64,000 bases of DNA from Hypericum androsaemum (GCA_963995505.1 OZ023186.1:3782001-3846000); one strand, 5' to 3'. Shown: positions 11,443 to 23,918, counted from the first letter of the stretch. Notes: generated from the letters alone by a model not told the origin. Translations and numbers: made by a program.

Positions 11443-12163
11443 TAGGGATGGCAGAAATACCCATACCCTGAGGGTCGGACCCTACCCTTACCCTACGGGT
11501 CTAGGGTATGTTGACTTTGACTGGGTCTAGGGTAGGGTATGGGTCCATGTTTAGAGGTAGGGTCTAGGGTGGGGTATGAATCCATAGCTAGACCCTGTGG
11601 GTCGGACCCTACCCTTATATTTTTACCTTATTTTAGACTCTACCATAATTAGACTCTAGTTAAACCCTTGTTAGATCATATTGATAATATATATAATATA
11701 CTTTACGGTTAACTTTAACATATTTATTATGTTATTCCGCAACTAACTTAGAAGATGTCGTGAATGATGGATCACTAGAAGCTGACATGCTATATTTTTC
11801 TTTTGTTGAATTGTTTATGTATTTCAAACTCTTAAAAAAACTTTGGACTATTAAAATTAAATTGTAAAATTTGATGTTTCATCAATTTTCTATTGAATGT
11901 TGATGTGTAACGTAGTAGATGTCTTGAATTTATTTAAATTTTATTTAAAAATTAATTTTTGATTAAAAATTATCAAAATGCAGAACGTTAAAGGGTCGGA
12001 CCCTGCAGACCCTGTAGACCCTGGATCTCCAGGAGGGTATGGTATGAATCTAACAATAAAAAATTTGTGGGGTCGATGGTAGGGTATGGGTCCATAAAAA
12101 AAAACTAGGGTATGGGTAGGGTCCTATCAATACCCTACCTTACCCTACCCATTGCCATCCCTA
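11443..12163. mobile_element. Non-autonomous hAT-like DNA transposon (721 bp)
   Basis: The ends are TAGGGATGGCAG... and ...TTGCCATCCCTA, an inverted pair typical of hAT elements. A perfect 8-bp TSD ACATCAAC lies at 11435-11442 and 12164-12171. Both subterminal regions are packed with GGGTATGGG/TACCCTACCC and GGGTCGGACCC motifs in both orientations, the kind of repeated subterminal sites that hAT transposases bind. The AT-rich centre (about 11640-11990) has no coding capacity. Confidence 0.9.
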
Positions 12164-12359
12164 ACATCAACACCTTTACCATAAAAAATGACCTTATTTC
12201 TGAAGAGCCATACATACCAACAATAAAATTACTAATACCATGTGCTCGCTTAACCAATATTTTTTCTTAAGCTTTTGTTCACAACTGTAGTTCACATTTC
12301 TATTATAATTTCCATTCCCCTATCTGTTCTTTTATTGTTTTTCAACTTATAGTATTTAT

Positions 12360-12456
12360 TGTAGATCAGTTAGTGTCTCTGAGGATTCGATTAAAGTTCA
12401 AGATTTAATCCGTAGTTGATGTGATTAATTGCATACAAATTTACCTATAAAAAAAT
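12360..12456 (+). mobile_element. Possible degenerate SINE
   Basis: A B-box-like AAAGTTCAAGATTTAATCC is followed by TTTACCTATAAAAAAA. This tail resembles the 3' end of the SINE at 3791-3889. No TSD was found, so this is a weak call. Confidence 0.3.
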
Positions 12457-12647
12457 TGTTCAGTGTTTGAACTTTGATATTTGAGTTTGACTGCAATTTT
12501 TAACCAAATCCTGGCCGCGAAAGCCAAATGGAAAATAAGTTTTCTCCCCGCCCACATATTTGGCGGGCAAGACACTAATTTCTTTCCCTTCAAAAAAAGA
12601 CACTAATTTCTTGAAGAAAGGGCAGAGAATCCAACGGCAGAGAAACT

Positions 12648-12712
12648 CCACGTCATCAATCCTCGTCAAACCCAAACTAACGAATAGAATCAAACCGCTC
12701 TCATCTATAAAA
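12648..12712 (+). promoter_or_regulatory. Histone H2B promoter: Type I element and TATA box
   Basis: CCACGTCATCAATCCTCG at 12648-12665 matches 16 of 18 positions of the plant histone Type I element (CCACGTCANCGATCCGCG), which contains the ACGTCA hexamer. A TATAAAAA at 12706-12712 follows, about 115 bases before the ATG. Both support S-phase transcription of the downstream H2B. Confidence 0.75.
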
Positions 12713-12823
12713 ACTGCGTCCCAACTAATTTTTCCAGTATCAATCTACTTTCTCTCACTTCCGAAATCCGCCTTACCTTTTTCAACCAAATCCCTAAACC
12801 CCCAAAATCTTGCAAGAGCCAAG

Positions 12824-13273
12824 ATGGCCCCGAAGGCGGAGAAGAAGGCGGCGGAGAAGAAGCCGGCGGAGGAGAAGAAGACGGTGGCGGAGAAGGCTCC
12901 CGCCGAGAAGAAGCCCAAGGCCGGGAAGAAGCTCCCGAAGGAAGGCGGAGGGGCGGCCGCCGCCGGCGACAAGAAGAAGAAGAGGTCGAAGAAGAGCGTG
13001 GAGACGTACAAGATCTACATCTTCAAGGTGCTGAAGCAGGTCCACCCGGACATCGGGATCTCGTCCAAGGCCATGGGGATTATGAACTCCTTCATCAACG
13101 ACATCTTTGAGAAGCTCGCTCAGGAGTCTTCCCGTCTCGCGAGGTACAACAAGAAGCCTACCATCACCTCCCGGGAGATCCAGACCGCTGTCCGCCTTGT
13201 CCTCCCCGGCGAGCTCGCGAAGCACGCCGTCTCCGAGGGGACCAAGGCCGTTACCAAGTTCACCAGCGCTTGA
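12824..13273 (+). CDS. Histone H2B
   Basis: An intronless gene for 149 aa. The open frame extends upstream to 12560, but the ATG at 12824 ([19 protein letters not shown]) follows the TATA box and gives the normal plant H2B start. The N-terminal tail of about 55 residues is Lys/Ala/Glu/Pro-rich. It is followed by the histone fold [20 protein letters not shown] and [19 protein letters not shown], and the C-terminal helix ends [16 protein letters not shown] with the conserved ubiquitylation-site lysine. It pairs with H2A in the nucleosome. The gene is strikingly GC-rich against its AT-rich flanks, as is normal for plant histone genes. It appears intact. Confidence 0.97.
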   Translation: MAPKAEKKAAEKKPAEEKKTVAEKAPAEKKPKAGKKLPKEGGGAAAAGDKKKKRSKKSVETYKIYIFKVLKQVHPDIGISSKAMGIMNSFINDIFEKLAQESSRLARYNKKPTITSREIQTAVRLVLPGELAKHAVSEGTKAVTKFTSA

Positions 13274-13648
13274 AGGATTTGGCGGTTCTAGGGTTAGGGT
13301 TTGGTGTGTGGTTATTTTGCATATAGTTATGTTAGTCAACTTTTAGATGAGGTATCAATGGAAATTTTATTTTCTTGCTCAGATGTTTTATATTTTCTTT
13401 TTCTGTTCTGCTTCTTCACTATTGAATCCGAAATTTTTATTAAGCCAATTTAAATTTGTCTGGATTAACTTATTAGTAAAACTTCAAACCGTCAATTGCA
13501 TCGCACAGGCTCGAACCGAACCGAAGACCAACTCCAATCAGAGGTGGTTATCTTGGATTTAGCCATTTCTAGGTTATGGTTATAGGTGAAATTGAAATTT
13601 TGTATTTCAGTCCAAATGGGGTAAACTAATGGGTATGGATGGTAGCCT

Positions 13649-14110
13649 TTGCACTTAAAACACATTTCTGAGTTGGTACACAAATACTGCGAAGCGAACT
13701 GGTGTGTTGACCGACTAGTCAATCTAGGTTTTCAGAAGCTGCTTGGGCTAACCATTTTACATGACCTTCCGCCGGATGTTAGATACATTATGCTTTGTGA
13801 TGTTGGGGATGTGGCTTTTCCCCTGACTGATTTTTCATTGTATTATTGGTGCGAAATTGGATTTAGCGATATCAACGTCAATATGGGTTATTACGACTTT
13901 GTTGAGGTGCTCTTTACTTCATGCGAGTTTTTTTATTGGATTTTAATGCATGAGAGTTTTATCTCGAAAGAAGAGAATCTACGCTATGTAGTAGTCATCA
14001 CAATGAAAAACTAGAGGATCCGAGAGATAGGATGTTGGATAGAGGATAGCTTTATGTTTTGGATGTAATTGTTTCTATTGGGAAATTTGTCCCTCCATTT
14101 CAAAAAAAAA
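13649..14110 (+). mobile_element. 5'-truncated LINE: RNase H end and poly(A)
   Basis: A frame from 13649 reads HKYCEANWCVDRLVNLGF followed by LTILHDLPPDVRYIMLCDV and DVAFP. This matches the C-terminal RNase H end of plant LINEs (usual pattern 'REANxxADxLAxLG...P...LxxD..G'). A T-rich tail region and an A10 tract at 14102-14111 follow. The 5' part is missing. An LTR element inserted only about 12 bp beyond the tail. Confidence 0.65.
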
Positions 14111-14123
14111 ACCCATAAATACG

Positions 14124-15501
14124 TGTGACGACCTAAAACTCTCCCTCGCAAGTAGGTCGTGTGACACTCAAGCGCTCTCGCCTAAGTCAATCTTCTTCAC
14201 CAACATTCTCGACTTTCACTCGCAAAAGGAGAGATACAACTCCAAGTATGCTTTCAAGTGAGGGAATACTTGTATTGCAAAAATGTTGGATGATTACAAA
14301 TGAGGGGGTGGCACCCCTTATATACAACTCAACGAAATAAATGCTAGCTAAAAACTACCAACTACTCAATAAATAAAACGGAAGCATCTAGAGTATTTAC
14401 AAGGAAGATTCTAGAGCTTCTAAAGTTAACCCCGGGTCGTTCAAGCCCTTCAATGGCCGAATCGGGCCTTCCACAAAGTTAGCCCGTGATAATTCTCCCC
14501 CACCTAATCTCGCGACGTCCTCGTCAAGCTCGAATCGCCTTAATCTTGTCAAGGCGATTAAGGGGGTCGTGATCGTTGAGTAGCCCTCGATAACTTTGCG
14601 GCTAGTAGCCCTCGATAAATCTCCGATAGTAATTAGCTAGGCCCAAGAAGGAACGAAGTGTAGGAACCTTCGTTGGCGGCTCCCAAGCTCGAATCGCCTT
14701 AATCTTGCTCGGGTCCATCCGGATGCGGCCATGCCCCACAATATGGCCTAAGAACGGCACCTCCTCTTGCGCAAAGGCGCACTTCTCCCTCTTCACAAAA
14801 TACTCGGTGCCCCGCAATGCTTGAAAGACTTGTCGTAGATGCTTGACGTGCTCCTCCATCGTCTTGCTATAGACCACGATGTCATCCAAATAGACTACGA
14901 CAAACTTGTCAAGGAAAGGCCGTAAGACCTCGTTCATTGTGGTGCAAAAGGTAGCGGGGGCGTTGGTTAAGCCGAAAGGCATCACCAAGAACTCGTACGA
15001 CCCATACCTCGTGACGCAAGCCGTCTTCTCTTCGTCTCCTTCAGCAATGCGCACTTGATAGTATCCCAACCTCAAGTCCAATTTGGTGAACCACCTCGCG
15101 TCGCCAAGTTGATCGAACAAATCCGCAATGAGTGGGATGTGGTACTTGTTCTTCACTGTCAACTTGTTGAGTGCCCGGTAGTCGATGCACATCTGAAATG
15201 ACCCATCGTGCTTCTTTTGGAACAGCACTGAGCACCATATGGGGCCTTCGAAGGTCGAATGAACCCCGTCTCTAGTAATTCTTCAAGCTACCTCCTTAAC
15301 TCTTCTAACACCGGATGGGCCATGTGGTAAGAGGTTGCCACGGGTGGCCTCGCACCAAACTCCAACTACCAACTACTCAATAGATACAATGGAAGCATCT
15401 AGAGTATTTACATAAAAGATTCTAGAGCTTCTAAGGTTAACCCCGGGTCGTTCGAGCCCTTCAATAGCCGGATCGGGCCTTCCGCAAAATTAGCCCGTGA
15501 C
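14124..15501 (-). mobile_element. Ty3/Gypsy deletion derivative (RT plus LTR pieces)
   Basis: Read on the minus strand. A full LTR lies at 14124-14490, preceded in element direction by a GGTGGGGGAGAAT polypurine tract (14491-14503). A partial copy of the same LTR (about 138 bp) lies at 15364-15501 and joins directly to an internal RT-region segment. The 5' LTR's far part, gag, protease, integrase and primer site are gone. Flanking ATACG at 14119-14123 and 15502-15506 is a plausible TSD. The remaining internal piece is the RT fragment annotated separately. Confidence 0.75.
14602..15228 (-). pseudogene. Gypsy reverse transcriptase fragment
   Basis: A 208-codon open frame covers RT fingers and palm: [47 protein letters not shown], the catalytic YLDD box ([12 protein letters not shown]), FLGHIV, and [16 protein letters not shown] stop follows where RNase H would begin. 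The RT core is uninterrupted, but the protein has no protease, RNase H or integrase. It is therefore a fragment of a chromovirus-like pol. Confidence 0.85.
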
Positions 15502-15506
15502 ATACG

Positions 15507-15799
15507 GGCCCGTCACAGACAAGTTCAACCGCGAAAAAGTTTTCCAATGGAACTTAGCCCTGCCAATCGAGTCGTGCCCTTTTGGGGTTGGCGGGCTCCC
15601 TGGACAAGGTTTGCCTCTGGCCGAAAGCCTGAAGAAAGGTTTTGCTTGCGATGGTCTTGTCCAAATTTACACTGGAAAAACATGGAATTGCTGCTAGTAT
15701 TAATCTGTTATACAAGTTCGAGCATGAAAGAGTTTCACTACGTAAAGGGTGAAAAAAGATTTGATTCAAATCTTAGACCCCAACTTGTCAAAATATAAA
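15507..15799. other. Unassigned stretch
   Basis: It contains short overlapping open frames on both strands (for example 15547-15798) without recognisable domains. I see no promoter, RNA or repeat structure before the MITE at 15800. Confidence 0.3.
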
Positions 15800-16262
15800 A
15801 GAAAAAGTTCACTAAAGTACCCTATAGTTTCACCCTTTTTTACTTTACTACCATGTAGTTTGACTTTTTCTTTTTAGGTGACAGAAGTTTCGAAAAGTGA
15901 CACTTTTTGTGACAAAATTTTAACCAGGGTTAATTTTTTCAACCAGACCATACACATCAATGCCACATCATTGCCATGTCGCATTTTTATATCCTCAATT
16001 CTTTAATTTTTCTAACCCTAATTACCAAAATTTTGGTGATGTGACATTTTTTGTAATTTTAACTTTTGAGATTTTATAATTTTGCCACGTCATCACCACT
16101 TAGGTTATAAAAATATGATGTGGCATTGATGTGTATGGTCTGGTTGGAAAAATCAACCCAGGTTAAAAATTTGTCACCAAAAGTGTCACTGTTCGAAACT
16201 TCTGTCAGCTAAAAAGAAAAAATCAAAAATAAAAAAGGGAAACTACTAAGTGAACTTTTCCC
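15800..16262. mobile_element. Mutator-type foldback MITE (463 bp)
   Basis: A long imperfect palindrome with ends AGAAAAAGTTCACTAAAGTA and, inverted, GGGAAAAGTTCACTTAGTAG. The arms extend far inward (ACAGAAGTTTCGAA against TTCGAAACTTCTGTC, AACCAGACCATACACATCAA against its complement). A perfect 9-bp TSD AAATATAAA lies at 15791-15799 and 16263-16271. Nine-base duplications and long TIRs are the mark of the Mutator superfamily. No coding sequence. Confidence 0.85.
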
Positions 16263-16305
16263 AAATATAAATCCTCGCAAAATTTTAGGGGTAAAAAAAA
16301 GAAAA

Positions 16306-16379
16306 TGGCTTCGCCCGGGTTCGAACCGGAGACCTTCAGTGTGTTAGACTGACGTGATAACCAACTACACCACGAAACC
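16306..16379 (-). tRNA. tRNA-Val (AAC)
   Basis: The reverse complement folds as a canonical 74-nt tRNA: acceptor GGTTTCG/CGAAGCC (one wobble pair), D arm GTGTAGTTGGTTATCAC, anticodon stem TCAGT/ACTGA around loop CTAACAC (anticodon AAC), and T arm TCCGG-TTCGAAC-CCGGG with discriminator A73. No intron. Intact A and B boxes and a run of T on the minus strand just past the 3' end support Pol III transcription. Confidence 0.95.
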
Positions 16380-16605
16380 TTGTTGCCAGAATCTCACAAA
16401 GTTCCTTATGTATTGATATGATTAGATGGTTCTTATATTAAAAAAATAACCAATTCTAATCCTCCTCCTCCTTCGTGGAAACCCTACCCCTCCTCCTCCT
16501 CCTCCTCATCGACCACCGCTCTCTCTCTCTCTCTCTCCGAATCCTCTCTCCGGTATTTATCGTCAGTTTCTAATTATTAATTAACAAATAAACAAAGAAG
16601 AAAAT

Positions 16606-18493
16606 ATGTCGAGCGCCTTGGACATGTCCTTGGACGACTTAATTAAGAACAACAAGAAGTCCGGATCTCGCGGCGGCCGTGGATCATCCGGTTCCGGCCC
16701 CGGCCCCTCCCGACGCTTACCTAACCGAGCCCCCAACCGCGCCGCTCCGTACGCCCCTGCCGCTACTGTAACCCCATCGCACCTAGGGTTTCGCCAATTT
16801 TTTAAATATATTTTTTACACTTATTTTAGTTTTTTTTGTTATAAAAGGAATTGGTTGGCTTTGTTTCGGTGTAGGCGCCGGAGATGACGTGGCAGCACGA
16901 CATGTTCGCTAATCAGGCGGCGATGATGGGGCTGGCGGCGGCACGGAGCCCCGCCATCGAGACGGGGACTAAGCTCTACGTCTCCAATCTGGACCACGGT
17001 GTCTCTAACGAGGACATCAAGGTAATTTAGCTACCTTTCTGTAGATTTTGCCCTTATTTTTGGTTCGCCCGTCTTTAGCCGTCGGATCTATGCGCTTTGC
17101 TATCTTTTGAAGCTTTCATTCGATAGAACTTGCTCGAATTTTCCGTGTAGGGACCTTTTTGTGATCTGTGCTTTGATGGGGTGAAGAGTCCAATGCTGTT
17201 TTGAATGTTTCTTCTCTCGTTTGCTATCGCTATTTTGCACTTCAGTTGTTTTCTTTGATATTGTCTGTTGAAAGATAACTTTTTCGTTGCGTTCATCAGT
17301 GGAACACTCGGATAATTTTTGGGTTTCAGAGTGTTTACAATTGGTGATCTAATCCCGCACAGGAATTATTTGCTGAAGTTGGTGACTTGAAGCGGTATTC
17401 TATTCACTACGATAGGAGCGGGAGATCGAAGGTATCTAGATCAAGTTTGGCATGAGCTAGTCCCTCCTGATGAATTCCCTTTTTTCCCTGCCATTGTTTA
17501 GAAAGCCTCTTATTCTTAGGGAACGGCGGAAGTTGTCTTCTCGCGCCGGGCTGATGCTGTTGCTGCTGTTAAAAGATACAACAATGTTCAGCTTGATGGG
17601 AAGCTGATGAAGATAGAAATTGTAGGCACGAATGTTGCCACTCCCGCTGCACCTGCAGTCGCTGTTATCCCTTTTGGAAGTGCTAATGGAGTCCCAAGAG
17701 GGTATGCCACTGTTTTGTTTGGTTAATAGTTACAATTTTTATAGTCTTTTTAAGGTGTGAATAATGCTAGTTTCTTCCATAGTCAACCCCCACATAATCA
17801 CTTTGTCCTTTGGGCACTGGCATGTATTTAGAGGATTGTTGTCTATTGTTCTTGGTGTAATTCTCTCAATCAATCGATCGATTAAACAATCGAGGCTAAA
17901 TCATACTATACAATTTTTTTCATTGATGTGTCTATTTGTAAAGTTCCTTGGAAGATGGCTAATCAACTTCATATCATATCTTAGTCTGGATGCTTCAAAT
18001 AAAAGCACTTGCCGCATTGCATTGAAACCATCTGCAAGCAGCTACTTTTTTTGGGGAGCAGTGTGTTTGAACGGATTGTGTTTTGCAGGCACTTATTATG
18101 ACATTGTATATCTATGTTGTATGTTCGTTGGTCTCAACAGGATTGCAGAATCGGTTTGTTGTAGTTTGTTGTCTTGATGCTCTGATGATAGATTACCTTT
18201 TTTATGTTGATTATTATGATTTATAGTTTGTTATTTGTTACCCCATCAACTGTTCAGTTAGATCAAACTAATTTAAATGGTTATTTTACAGTGGACAAGG
18301 GCGGGGTGGTGCAATTGGTCGCCTACGTGGTGGTGGAGGTGGTGGCCGTGGTGGATTTGGAACTAGTCGTGGACGTAGTAGAAGGGGTGGTCGCGGGGAA
18401 AAGGTAACTGCAGAAGACCTTGATGCTGATCTCGAAAAGTATCATTCTGAAGCGGTGGATGTAGATATAGATATAGAGACAGAGACAAACTGA
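16606..18493 (+). CDS. ALY: ALY/REF mRNA-export adaptor (THO complex subunit 4-like)
   Basis: Exons are 16606-16767, 16875-17021, 17363-17431, 17520-17701 and 18292-18493, giving 253 aa. All junctions are GT-AG and in phase. The N-terminus carries the conserved LDMSLDDLIK motif (UAP56/helicase contact) and a Gly/Arg/Ser-rich linker. An RRM follows at about residues 87-163 (KLYVSNLDHGVSNEDI as RNP2 region, GTAEVVFSRRADA as RNP1 region). A Gly/Arg RGG-type stretch then leads to the C-terminal motif VTAEDLDADLEKYH, which repeats the UAP56-binding signature. ALY proteins link spliced mRNA, the exon-junction/THO-TREX machinery and the export receptor in the nucleus. A pyrimidine-rich CT repeat lies in the 5' UTR near 16500-16545. 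It appears intact. Confidence 0.93.
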
Positions 18494-20628
18494 GCTCATT
18501 CCCGTGCTATGGTCGATGTTGAATCTTTCTGCAGCAGCCGTGTTTCTTGGTTACGCTACAAATCTGACTATGTTCTGTATCTCCACCAAGTGCCATTTGT
18601 TTAAGGGTTTCGGGGTGCTTGTAGAGGATCTGTTAGTGTCTTGTGGAGTGGGCTTTCACCACCTGTACTTTAATTTGGGAAACAGATGTTTGGGTTAATG
18701 GACCGATGTCTCTTTAATTGTGATGTTGCTCTGGTTTAGCTCCTTTCCGGATACCCCTGTTCTGGTGTGTATGTGGAGCAGGAAGTGGGACTGTTTTATT
18801 ATTCCCTTTTGCTCCCGGAAAGGATTGAGCAGTGTCAGCAGCGGTTAGTGTGCTATTCGTTAGGTGAGGTCAGGGGACACAACTAAATCGGGTTGCTTCT
18901 ACTCTCTGAATCAAGGAGACCACAATTGAGGTAGATCTCTTTTTAATCTCCGTGGATCTAATTACTATAGCTTCTGCTTAGTTGTTCTATCAGCTTTTGG
19001 CATGTTAAATTCTTTCTGTTCTATTGTTCAAGATTCTTAGTTCGTCTTTTTGTTAGACATGGCTTATGGCATACCCTATCCAGTGAGTTCCTCTTGGACT
19101 ATGTCCTTTCTTCCCTCAATCAACCAGATGGTTTTGACTTTTGAATAGCCGGACGGAAGCTTATATCTGGAGCATGGTGTTAAAGTATAAGTGACTCCAC
19201 ATCTGTTGTAGTTTGAAGCTTTCCTCTCGTGCACATATCTGAGGTTCGTGTAGCCGAGTATTAGACTTGAATGATGTGATGGTAATGTTCTCCTCTAATT
19301 TGTAGGAGCGGGCAAAAGTGCTAATCATTTTATAAGTGCTTGCTATTGCTTGGAAAGACACAGGGGTCCATGCCGGGTTGAAAAAACAGCTGGCCCTATT
19401 CGATTACACACACTTTTTCTGTATAGTCTTTGTTATTGATGTTTGATGATGGTATCTGCTAATCCTGGTCTGCTGGCGTATCGTTCCGAAGTGGTGTTAC
19501 TTGATGTATCATGGCAACTCCTCTGAAGTGGTTCGGGTAAGAATCAACTTTCTTGTACTACATCAAAATAAGCTCGAGCATTGACTGGTTTGCTTGCTTT
19601 TACTGCAAGCTGCAAACTCTGCTGCTCAGTGGCTGCTAGTTGGTAGCGATTGCTGGAGCTTATACAAGTTTTTCATGAGCAATGATGTTTTTATTTGGGC
19701 TTGATAATGTTTTTCCACTGATTGTTATTGAATCGTCTGTTGACTTGATGGTCGGTCGTGGACTGCTAAATTAACCACCACTGCCTTCCATGTCTAAATC
19801 AACTTTAACTCGAGCCATGTAGTTTTCTGAAGGTAAATTATACACTGCATATGAGCATAGCTGATGGTAAACGTTTACGACTTACCGCCAATTACGGTTT
19901 TTTTGACCGTGGTGTACTCAAGGTGCGGGGGAAAGTGAAATTGACTAATTTGGTGATCAACCAAGATTTCATTGTTGTGCAGTTTAAAATAGCAATCGAG
20001 ATTTTGGAACTATTGACCATCATTACTTGGTTACAGAACTGGGAACTGCAAATGGTGACGCCGCAGCGGCAGTTTAACGTTGATTTAGGTTTGTTACCGG
20101 AGAGAATTCTATATCGGAAGTTGCATGTGTTGGGCTATTTTACAATTGTGGAAGACTCACTTACTCATTCCTTAAGTTTTTGGATAGGTTATGAAAGATT
20201 CTAACATGATATTGAATTCTATAACCCACGTCCAATTGGAACTTGTTTGAACATGCCAGCAATTGGTTCCGACCAATAATAAATTTTATGAATTGAAAAA
20301 AATATAATTAGGAAAATCGTGACCAACGATGTTAGGTTATCATATGGAGAGTAGTAAAAGACAAAACTGCAGCAGTGAGGAACATAAAATCATTCGGCGT
20401 CGGAACTGGTTGGTTTGAGCTGGGACGTCCGGAAATTTTAAGCTTTATAATCGAATATTCTTAGCTCCTCTTAATACATCCACTCCAGAGGTCTCAAACT
20501 CCAACCAAGTTGGAAACAGTACATTTACCATAAGGACCCCCAAAATAAAACCACTCAATACAACAAAAAGCCACAACCGATGGCATTTGGATCACAACTT
20601 TACAAGCAGAATATACCTAATTCCAGTC
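18494..20628. other. ALY 3' UTR and intergenic DNA
   Basis: The first few hundred bases are probably the ALY 3' UTR. Beyond about 18900 there is T-rich, unremarkable sequence. The longest frame (19851-20204) has no known motif and no promoter-like context, so I do not call it a gene. An unrecognised non-coding transcript cannot be excluded. Confidence 0.35.
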
Positions 20629-23600
20629 TCAGTTTCTTTTTGGCTCCATAAGGTTGTCCCAACTAGAAAATACCAGCCTGACGAGAGAATAGAAGACAGC
20701 TTTTATACATGACATGATGAAGTTCCAACACGACGACGGCCAGTACCACGGATACAGTAGCCGGAAGAACAGACTTATGAGATGCCGGAGAGATCGCCCT
20801 ACCTGCACGGAAAGCTTGTCAAGTTGCAACCAAAACATAGAACGTTTGCCCTACATGTGCATGTCTCCAGATGATAAAGAAGTCCGCTGCAACTAGAGAG
20901 ATTCAGTATCACTTGACAGCATCATGCTAGAGCATCGAAGAGAGAGGACTACTCACAGGAAAAAGTAAATCCAGAGCATCCCAAGCCGCATGACGAACAG
21001 CCCTAGTGGGGTACATCGGGCCACCAGGGGAAGTAAAGCTATACAAGCATGCCTTCAACCTTGTACTTGTGGTCATTCTCAATTCCAAACCTGCAAAGAC
21101 ATTTTATTCGGGGCAGCTCAAAGTAACGACCAATCATTGTATTTGTGAAGCTACATAGTAAATGCTTGAAGGGTTCTTGGTGGATCACCTTGAAGAACTC
21201 TAATTAGAGAAAGGTAGTGCAATAAAACTGGTTCCACCTTAAGCTTTTGAAGCTGGTAAAGTAAACAGATGAGCACCCCACACAAATATAAAAAAATAGA
21301 TATAAAGCTTTCATCAGAGAACAGATTCAGGAAATACAAAAGACTTGTGAAGAATGGCACCTGATCTGCAAGTTCAATTACAAAGAAATCGGCAGGACCA
21401 CCTACTAGGAAAGCATTGGGAAATGCGGGAAAGTGCTTTAGGAAGCTTTCTAGTTTATCATCTGCATCAAGATAGAACATTAGACATTATAGTTTACTTA
21501 TCTTCTATCTACGCAACAGTTACTGGAAAAGTCCCAAGGTTACCTGAGTTGTAGAAGAGTATAAACCTTGAAATTAAAAGAAACAGATCGCGCTGGGCCT
21601 GCAATAGCAAGAAACCACCTATTAACAATGTTTGTATGTTTGCAAATATGACCAGATATGCTTAACTTATAAACATAACCTTCAGAGAGTAACTCTATTT
21701 CTTCTTTTGGTCAGTAACCTTCAGACCACAACTAAGAGCACAAGAAATGCAAAAACATCCCAAGAAAAATAAATATAACCACGGCTGGAAAAATAGGCAA
21801 AAGGCTCACTTGCACCCGAATTTTATTCAACCGCATCGGCTTCAGAGCAACTTCCTCCAGTAGATACTGAAGACCATGATAAAAGGTAAGGAAAAAATTA
21901 AGAGAATCTCTCCGCTGAAGTACTTTCAATAAATTCCGCTAGATCAAGCAATTGTTGAGACTATCTCACCCGGAAAAAAGTCTGAAATCTCCGCGTATTT
22001 GTTTGGATGTCAATCCTGCAAGTACAGCACAAAACAGGTTGAGCCAACAACGCAAAACAATTGAACACGTTGAAGCACACACAGTGGATTGCAAGGGGCT
22101 TTTACCAAAGCAAAAAAAAAGGTTTAATTTCACAAATGGGATCCCATAACAGATTGTGAAAGTTGATATCAGGTTGCAACCAAAGCAATAGACAACATTA
22201 TACATCTGAAATCTAACAGACAAGCACAAATCTACAACGGGTCAAACTTTTAAGATATGCCGAGAATGATAGATAGTATAAATGTTACGATTGCCATCTA
22301 TAGGAACAACAGAATCCAAATACACAAGGCTGAACCCAATAATTACTTTTGATAATGATAAGGTAGCTCAAGCACTGGTCAGGAATGGAAACCATGCAAC
22401 TCTCTCTTTGAAAAAAAAGAAACTGTATTGCCTATAAGGAAGGTAAAAACACAATTTAACAGCATGGCACTAAAATCAGATTTTGGAAGCAGTCAGACAA
22501 CACTCTTTAATTGACAATAATCACTTACGATCTGAGCCAGCGTACCAGAAAACATTTGTAGCACCTTCGACTAAAGCAGATGAGTAACGCAGAAGTACTT
22601 CAGAGTTGTCGAGTTGGGCTTCAAAGAGCTGCAAAGAGGAACAAAAGAGAGAGAGAATCAGAGAACTGCTTTCATTCCAAATGCTCAGACAAATGATGAA
22701 GGAAAAAGAGAGAGAACTGGTCAGAAGCCCAAATTCATAAACCAAGAAAACTAAAATGATACATGCAGGCATCAGAGAGGTTACTAAGACAACAGGGTTA
22801 CGTCGTGTGCACTTAGGCTAATTCACGGGGAGGAATGATACACATTTACGACATATGCAAATGTTATAAGTTCTAATAGGAACTTCCTTCGTTTAGCCAA
22901 CCCATCGGCAGACAATGCAATCAGCATGTTGCTGCTGCCTGGTATGACAATGAAATAATTTCATGACGGAGCAGAACAATATGATCAAGCACCAAATAAG
23001 TCCAATCAAACGTGATTTTCACTACATGTCTGCCTTCTATATAGTCACCAAGATGGCATGAATTACCCTCTTCTCATTACAAGTAGCCTCCTGTTGGAGT
23101 TCAAATTTAGAATTTCACTCCCAGAGATCCACACCACATCAAGCAGGACTAAAGCATTTCAAAACCTGAAGGGAGACTCGATTAGCCAGAAAGAAGAAAA
23201 TGAAGAACAGGCAAAGCTAGAGTACCCATTTATGAAACAAAAGGGTGAAAATATGCGATGCAAATGACTGGCTCCACATTTGCACAATCATGTCAAGGAC
23301 CCGCTGTCCATTTTCAGGCACTTTTCCATAGTAATCAGCAAGCACATCATAGAAACATAGCTGTCCGTTGCCGCCTTCCTCTGCAGGCAAAATCGCATCC
23401 TCTTCCCTGCCGATAATTATATCTGCCATTCAATTCCAACAAAACCAAAACAAATAATTAATCAACCAACCTTTCCATTAAACCAATGCACACCTGCATC
23501 CGACCGACCAAAAACAACTAGACAATGATAATCTATCTACAACGCGAACACGAAGAGTCTAACTACCCCTGTGAAGCATACCTTTGGCTCGATCGTCGAC

Positions 23601-23918
23601 CTCCAACGCAACATCCGCAAACAATTCTTGGAGTAAGTTCCGCCTCTGAGAGGCGGACGCTAGTGCCTGTTCACATTATATATCAGAAAAACCGAATCGC
23701 GATATAACATTTTCCTGCATATAACCATCTAATATCCGCTGCAATACAGCTATTTAGCATCCCTAATCTAAACTCCTCGCAATTTCGCCTTCAACCTAAC
23801 AATAATATTCTCCAAGAACACGCGCCTCTAAAATTTCAGTAAATCCTCTCGTTTTATCTACGCCTACTTAAAACCGTAATTAACAAATAATAGAAACTAA
23901 AAACAAGGAAAACGAAAA

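Noticed and set aside
12560..12823. N-terminal extension of the H2B frame
   Set aside because: It overlaps the Type I element and TATA box, and family length fits the ATG at 12824.
12745..13339. Long antisense frames over H2B
   Set aside because: Shadows of the GC-rich histone gene, with Leu/Arg-rich low-complexity translations.
19851..20204. 117-codon + strand frame between ALY and the 11-exon gene
   Set aside because: No motif, no promoter or splice support; kept only as a possible non-coding transcript region.
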